Origin: Sphingomonadaceae bacterium 3R27E2-A
GTDB lineage: Bacteria > Pseudomonadota > Alphaproteobacteria > Sphingomonadales > Sphingomonadaceae
Direction of reading: 5' to 3'
NCBI GenBank assembly: GCA_005503165.1
Contig: SCNT01000018.1
Location: forward strand, 1-64,000
Length of the DNA stretch: 64,000 nt
The notes under the pieces are model-generated. The model saw only the letters and a list, made by a program, of their open reading frames with translations, had not been told where the DNA came from and made no database searches. A program made the translations under genes and the position numbers. Below, piece by piece: positions 61,252 to 64,000 of this stretch (position 1 is its first letter; every line of letters begins with the position of its first letter).

Positions 61252-63615
61252 TCAAAAGCTGACCTGCGCCTGTATGCCGTAGGTTCGCGGCGGGCGCGCG
61301 ATCCCGAAGGTGAAGAGGCCGGCGACGGGGAGCACACCCGCGATCCCGCGATCGTCGGTCAGATTGCGCCCGAACAACGTCAGCACCAGTTCGGCATCGC
61401 CCAGCGCGGTCTTGTAACTGAGCGAGGCATCGAGGTTGCTGCGCGGATCGGACAGACAGCGCGGATCGTTGGTCACGGCGCCCAGCACGACCGGTGTCGC
61501 GGGCACGATGCAGGTCGTCATCCTGCCCGTGCGCCGATAGAGCGCCGAAAGCGCCAGTTCGCCGCCGCCGACATCGCGACGATAGTCCACGCCCAACGAC
61601 CAGGTCCATTTCGGCGCGCGGCGCAGCGTCAGCGTCGATACGTCATCGGGAACATTGTCGCCGTTCACATCCTTGAAGAACGACCGGTATTCGGCGTCGA
61701 TGTGCGACAGCGAGGCGTTGAATTCGAGTCCCTCGGCCGGCTGGGCGATCACTTCGGCCTCGACGCCGCGGATGCGGGCCGACGCGGCATTCTGTATCAC
61801 CGTTTCCTGCGGATTGGCCGATCCGGGCGGCGAGGGCTGGACCACCTCCTCCTGCTTGTCGTCATAGTCGTTCTGGTAGAGCGCCAGATTGGTGCGCAGC
61901 CGCCGGTCGAGCCAGTCGGCCTTCAGGCCGATCTCATAGGCGTCGACGATTTCGGGGCGATAGGGGCCGACCGAGGTCGGCGACCCGGCGCGGCCGTTGA
62001 AGCCGCCCGAGCGAAAACCGCGCGACACCGACGCATAGAGGCGCTTGTCATCGGCGATCTCGTAATTGGCCGTCGCGCGATAGGTGAATTTTTCGAACGA
62101 TCTGGCGAATTCACAATTATTGCCGGGACCATAGGCCGGGACGCCCGGCGCCAGCAGGCCGGTCACGACGACGCATTCGCCGTTCCACCCCGGTTGCGAC
62201 AGCTGGACCAGTGCGGGGACCACGCCGTAATTGTTGAAGATCGCCTTCCTGTCCCTGGTATAGCGCGCGCCGAGGCCGATCGTCAGCCGGTCGGTCGGCT
62301 TGACCTGGAAATCGGCGAAGGCGGCATAGGATTTGGCATCGCCGGCCGTGTCCTGTTGCAACTGGATGGGCGGGAAGCCCGGCCCGGCGATGCCCGACCC
62401 GAAATTGCTGGTCTGCGAGAGCCGGTAATGGCTGTCGAAATAATAGAGGCCGACGAGCGCGTTGAGCCACGGCGCGACGTCGCCCGCGAGCCGCAGTTCC
62501 TGGCTGAACTGGCGAAAGGTTTGCGGCCGGTGCGTCGTGAACAGGTCGACCGATGAAGCGTCGAAATCCTGGACGAAGTCCTCGACGTTGCGGCGCCAGC
62601 CGGTGACCGAGGTCAGCGTCATCGGTCCGATGTCGATATCGACATTTGCGGTGACGGCATCGGTCTTGTTGCTGAGCGGCGTCGGGACGTTCTGGAAGAT
62701 CGTATATTGCGCCTTCGCGGGGAGCAGATGGCGATCGCATTGCGCGGCGGGCGCCAGCGGCGAACCGAGAAAGGCCGAGATGAAGGGGTTGCAAAGCACC
62801 TCGCCGCTGCTCGACAATTGTGTCGAGATCGTCTCGCCGGTCTCCTTCTGGTGCTCGTAAGTGACGAGCGCTTCAAAGCCTTCGGCGGGCTGGAACAGCG
62901 CGGTCACCCCCGCCGCGATCGATTTGCTGCGCCCCTGGCGCCGGTTCTGCGTGGCGTTGAAATAATAGCCGTCGGTCTGATCGTAATAGAAGAAGCCTTT
63001 GAGCGCGAGAACGTCACCGATCATCGGTGTGTTCACGACCAGCTTGCCGGTCTTCGTATCATAATTGCTGTAGGCGAAGCTTGCCTTCGCGCCGAACTCC
63101 CCGGTCGGCCGGGTTCGCGTGACATTGACCACCCCGCCGATCGTGTTGCGGCCGAACAAGGTGCCCTGCGGCCCGCGCAGCACTTCCATGCCCGCCAGAT
63201 CGAAGCTGTCGAGCAATTGCCCGGCATTGGTGCCGATGAACACTCCGTCGACCACGACCCCGACGGCCGGATCGAAGCTCTTCTCGATGTCATCGAACGA
63301 AATGCCGCGGATCGCGATCGCAGCCGCCTTGGGTCCGGACGACACCGGATCGATCACCAGGCCGGGAACCCGCCCGGCCACGTCGCGGATCCCGCCGACC
63401 AGCGGCGATTCGAGTTGTGCTTCGGACAGCGCCGACACCGCGATCGGCACCTGCTGTATCGACTCCGACCGCTTTTGTGCCGTGACGACAATATCGTCGA
63501 TGCCCGCCTGCGACTGGCCGTCGGCCGCCGGTTCCTCCGCGGCGACGGCGGGCATGGCAGCAAGCAGCCCCGCCGCGAGAGCGCTGGCCTTCAACAGATG
63601 ATTCTTCATTCCCAT
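61252..63615 (-). CDS. TonB-dependent outer-membrane receptor
   Basis: 787 residues. Signal peptide MGMKNHLLKASALAAGLLAAMPAVAA; TonB-box-like DDIVVTAQKR; plug with VPIAVSALSEAQLESPL, GISFDDIEKSFDPAVGVVVDG and EVLRGPQGTLFGRNTIGGVVNV; beta-barrel ending in QVSF with terminal Phe, as needed for BAM recognition. Similar receptors in sphingomonads import large organic compounds rather than iron; the cargo here is unknown. A second ATG two codons in is equally plausible given the gggagggga site. It follows an SDR gene on the same strand. Confidence 0.94.
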   Translation of the reverse strand: MGMKNHLLKASALAAGLLAAMPAVAAEEPAADGQSQAGIDDIVVTAQKRSESIQQVPIAVSALSEAQLESPLVGGIRDVAGRVPGLVIDPVSSGPKAAAIAIRGISFDDIEKSFDPAVGVVVDGVFIGTNAGQLLDSFDLAGMEVLRGPQGTLFGRNTIGGVVNVTRTRPTGEFGAKASFAYSNYDTKTGKLVVNTPMIGDVLALKGFFYYDQTDGYYFNATQNRRQGRSKSIAAGVTALFQPAEGFEALVTYEHQKETGETISTQLSSSGEVLCNPFISAFLGSPLAPAAQCDRHLLPAKAQYTIFQNVPTPLSNKTDAVTANVDIDIGPMTLTSVTGWRRNVEDFVQDFDASSVDLFTTHRPQTFRQFSQELRLAGDVAPWLNALVGLYYFDSHYRLSQTSNFGSGIAGPGFPPIQLQQDTAGDAKSYAAFADFQVKPTDRLTIGLGARYTRDRKAIFNNYGVVPALVQLSQPGWNGECVVVTGLLAPGVPAYGPGNNCEFARSFEKFTYRATANYEIADDKRLYASVSRGFRSGGFNGRAGSPTSVGPYRPEIVDAYEIGLKADWLDRRLRTNLALYQNDYDDKQEEVVQPSPPGSANPQETVIQNAASARIRGVEAEVIAQPAEGLEFNASLSHIDAEYRSFFKDVNGDNVPDDVSTLTLRRAPKWTWSLGVDYRRDVGGGELALSALYRRTGRMTTCIVPATPVVLGAVTNDPRCLSDPRSNLDASLSYKTALGDAELVLTLFGRNLTDDRGIAGVLPVAGLFTFGIARPPRTYGIQAQVSF

Positions 63616-63699
63616 TCTCCCCTCCCACGCCGCCGCCGGATTGCCGGTCTTGCGAACGCAAACGCTGATCGCGCGCCGAAATGCCCTCGCCTCGATTCC

Positions 63700-64000
63700 T
63701 CAGGCGGTGATCCCGCCATCGACGGCAATATCGGTCCCCGTCACGAACCCGCTCGCATCACTGACCAGAAACAGGACGGCGGCAGCGACGTCGGCGGGGA
63801 CTCCCACCCGCCCCAGCGGTGTGTTCGCGGCGCCGAAGCCCGCTACGTCGAGGTCGGGAACCGCTTCGGTCAGCATTGGTGTGTCGATGATCCCCGGCAG
63901 GATCGCATTGACGCGAATCCCTGCGGGAGCCAGCGAGCGGGCAGCGGCGCGGGTCATTCCGCGCACGGCCCATTTGGTCGCCGAATAGGCGAAAAATAGC
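63700..64000 (-). CDS. Short-chain dehydrogenase/reductase, C-terminal part (5' end outside window)
   Basis: The frame is open to the window edge, reading LFFAYSATKWAVRGMTRAAA (in part) with the active-site YSATK, then LAPAGIRVNAILPGIIDTPM, VGVPADVAAAVLFLVSDASGFVTG and the final TDIAVDGGITA. The Rossmann start is beyond base 64000. It is upstream of the TonB receptor on the same strand with an 84-base gap, so they may share a transcript; together they suggest uptake and oxidation of a hydroxylated compound. Substrate unknown. Confidence 0.9.
   Translation of the reverse strand, partial: LFFAYSATKWAVRGMTRAAARSLAPAGIRVNAILPGIIDTPMLTEAVPDLDVAGFGAANTPLGRVGVPADVAAAVLFLVSDASGFVTGTDIAVDGGITA

Overview
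The window is high-GC DNA (by eye in the mid-60s % GC) from an alphaproteobacterium of the Sphingomonadales. Protein flavour and the intergenic repeats suggest a Sphingopyxis- or Novosphingobium-like genome. This is recognition, not a database match. Genes are packed tightly, with many ATGA, GTGA and TGATG stop/start overlaps. I see no rRNA, tRNA, CRISPR array, transposase or phage gene. It reads as ordinary chromosome with a strong acyl-CoA catabolism theme.

Layout. 1-3.2 kb: tail of a helix-hairpin-helix protein, a CNNM/CorC-type membrane protein and an OmpA lipoprotein. 3.2-7.3 kb (minus): a six-gene operon VUT transporter > argB > yggT > folD > lipoprotein > marC. 7.4-9.5 kb (plus): a CNT nucleoside transporter and a secreted beta/gamma-crystallin-like protein. 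9.5-15 kb (minus): ergothioneine genes egtB-egtD, then a 3-hydroxyacyl-CoA dehydrogenase, two secreted proteins and an epoxide hydrolase. 15-17 kb (minus): gluQ, a HIG1-type membrane protein and a PduO cobalamin adenosyltransferase. 17-21 kb (plus): HNH endonuclease, YbaY-like lipoprotein and PEP carboxylase.

21.8-37.2 kb is a catabolic island. A minus-strand SDR and two adjacent acyl-CoA dehydrogenases (one lacking the usual catalytic C-terminal segment) face a plus-strand series: SDR, MFS transporter, ACAD11-like acyl-CoA dehydrogenase, Zn-alcohol dehydrogenase, APH-type kinase, two SDRs, aldo-keto reductase, serine hydrolase and a bifunctional enoyl-CoA hydratase/3-hydroxyacyl-CoA dehydrogenase. 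The separate ACAD11-like dehydrogenase and kinase resemble the two halves of human ACAD10/11 and the LvaA/LvaC pair of levulinate catabolism, so handling of 4-hydroxyacyl-CoAs is a testable proposal.

37.6-44.9 kb (minus) is a valine-catabolism cluster: mmsA, isobutyryl-CoA dehydrogenase, 3-hydroxyisobutyryl-CoA hydrolase, enoyl-CoA hydratase and mmsB, with four small unrelated genes between them and a divergent LysR regulator. 46-51.6 kb is the SOS mutagenesis cassette imuA-imuB-dnaE2 behind a clear alphaproteobacterial LexA box. 51.6-58.1 kb is a TetR regulator divergent from a complete RND efflux pump, with a palindromic operator between them and a 10-C tract directly before the first pump start codon. 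58.2-64 kb holds a nitronate monooxygenase, an amidohydrolase whose first metal-binding motif is missing, a TonB-dependent receptor and the end of an SDR. At least five families of short palindromic intergenic repeats are scattered through the window, mostly at gene ends.
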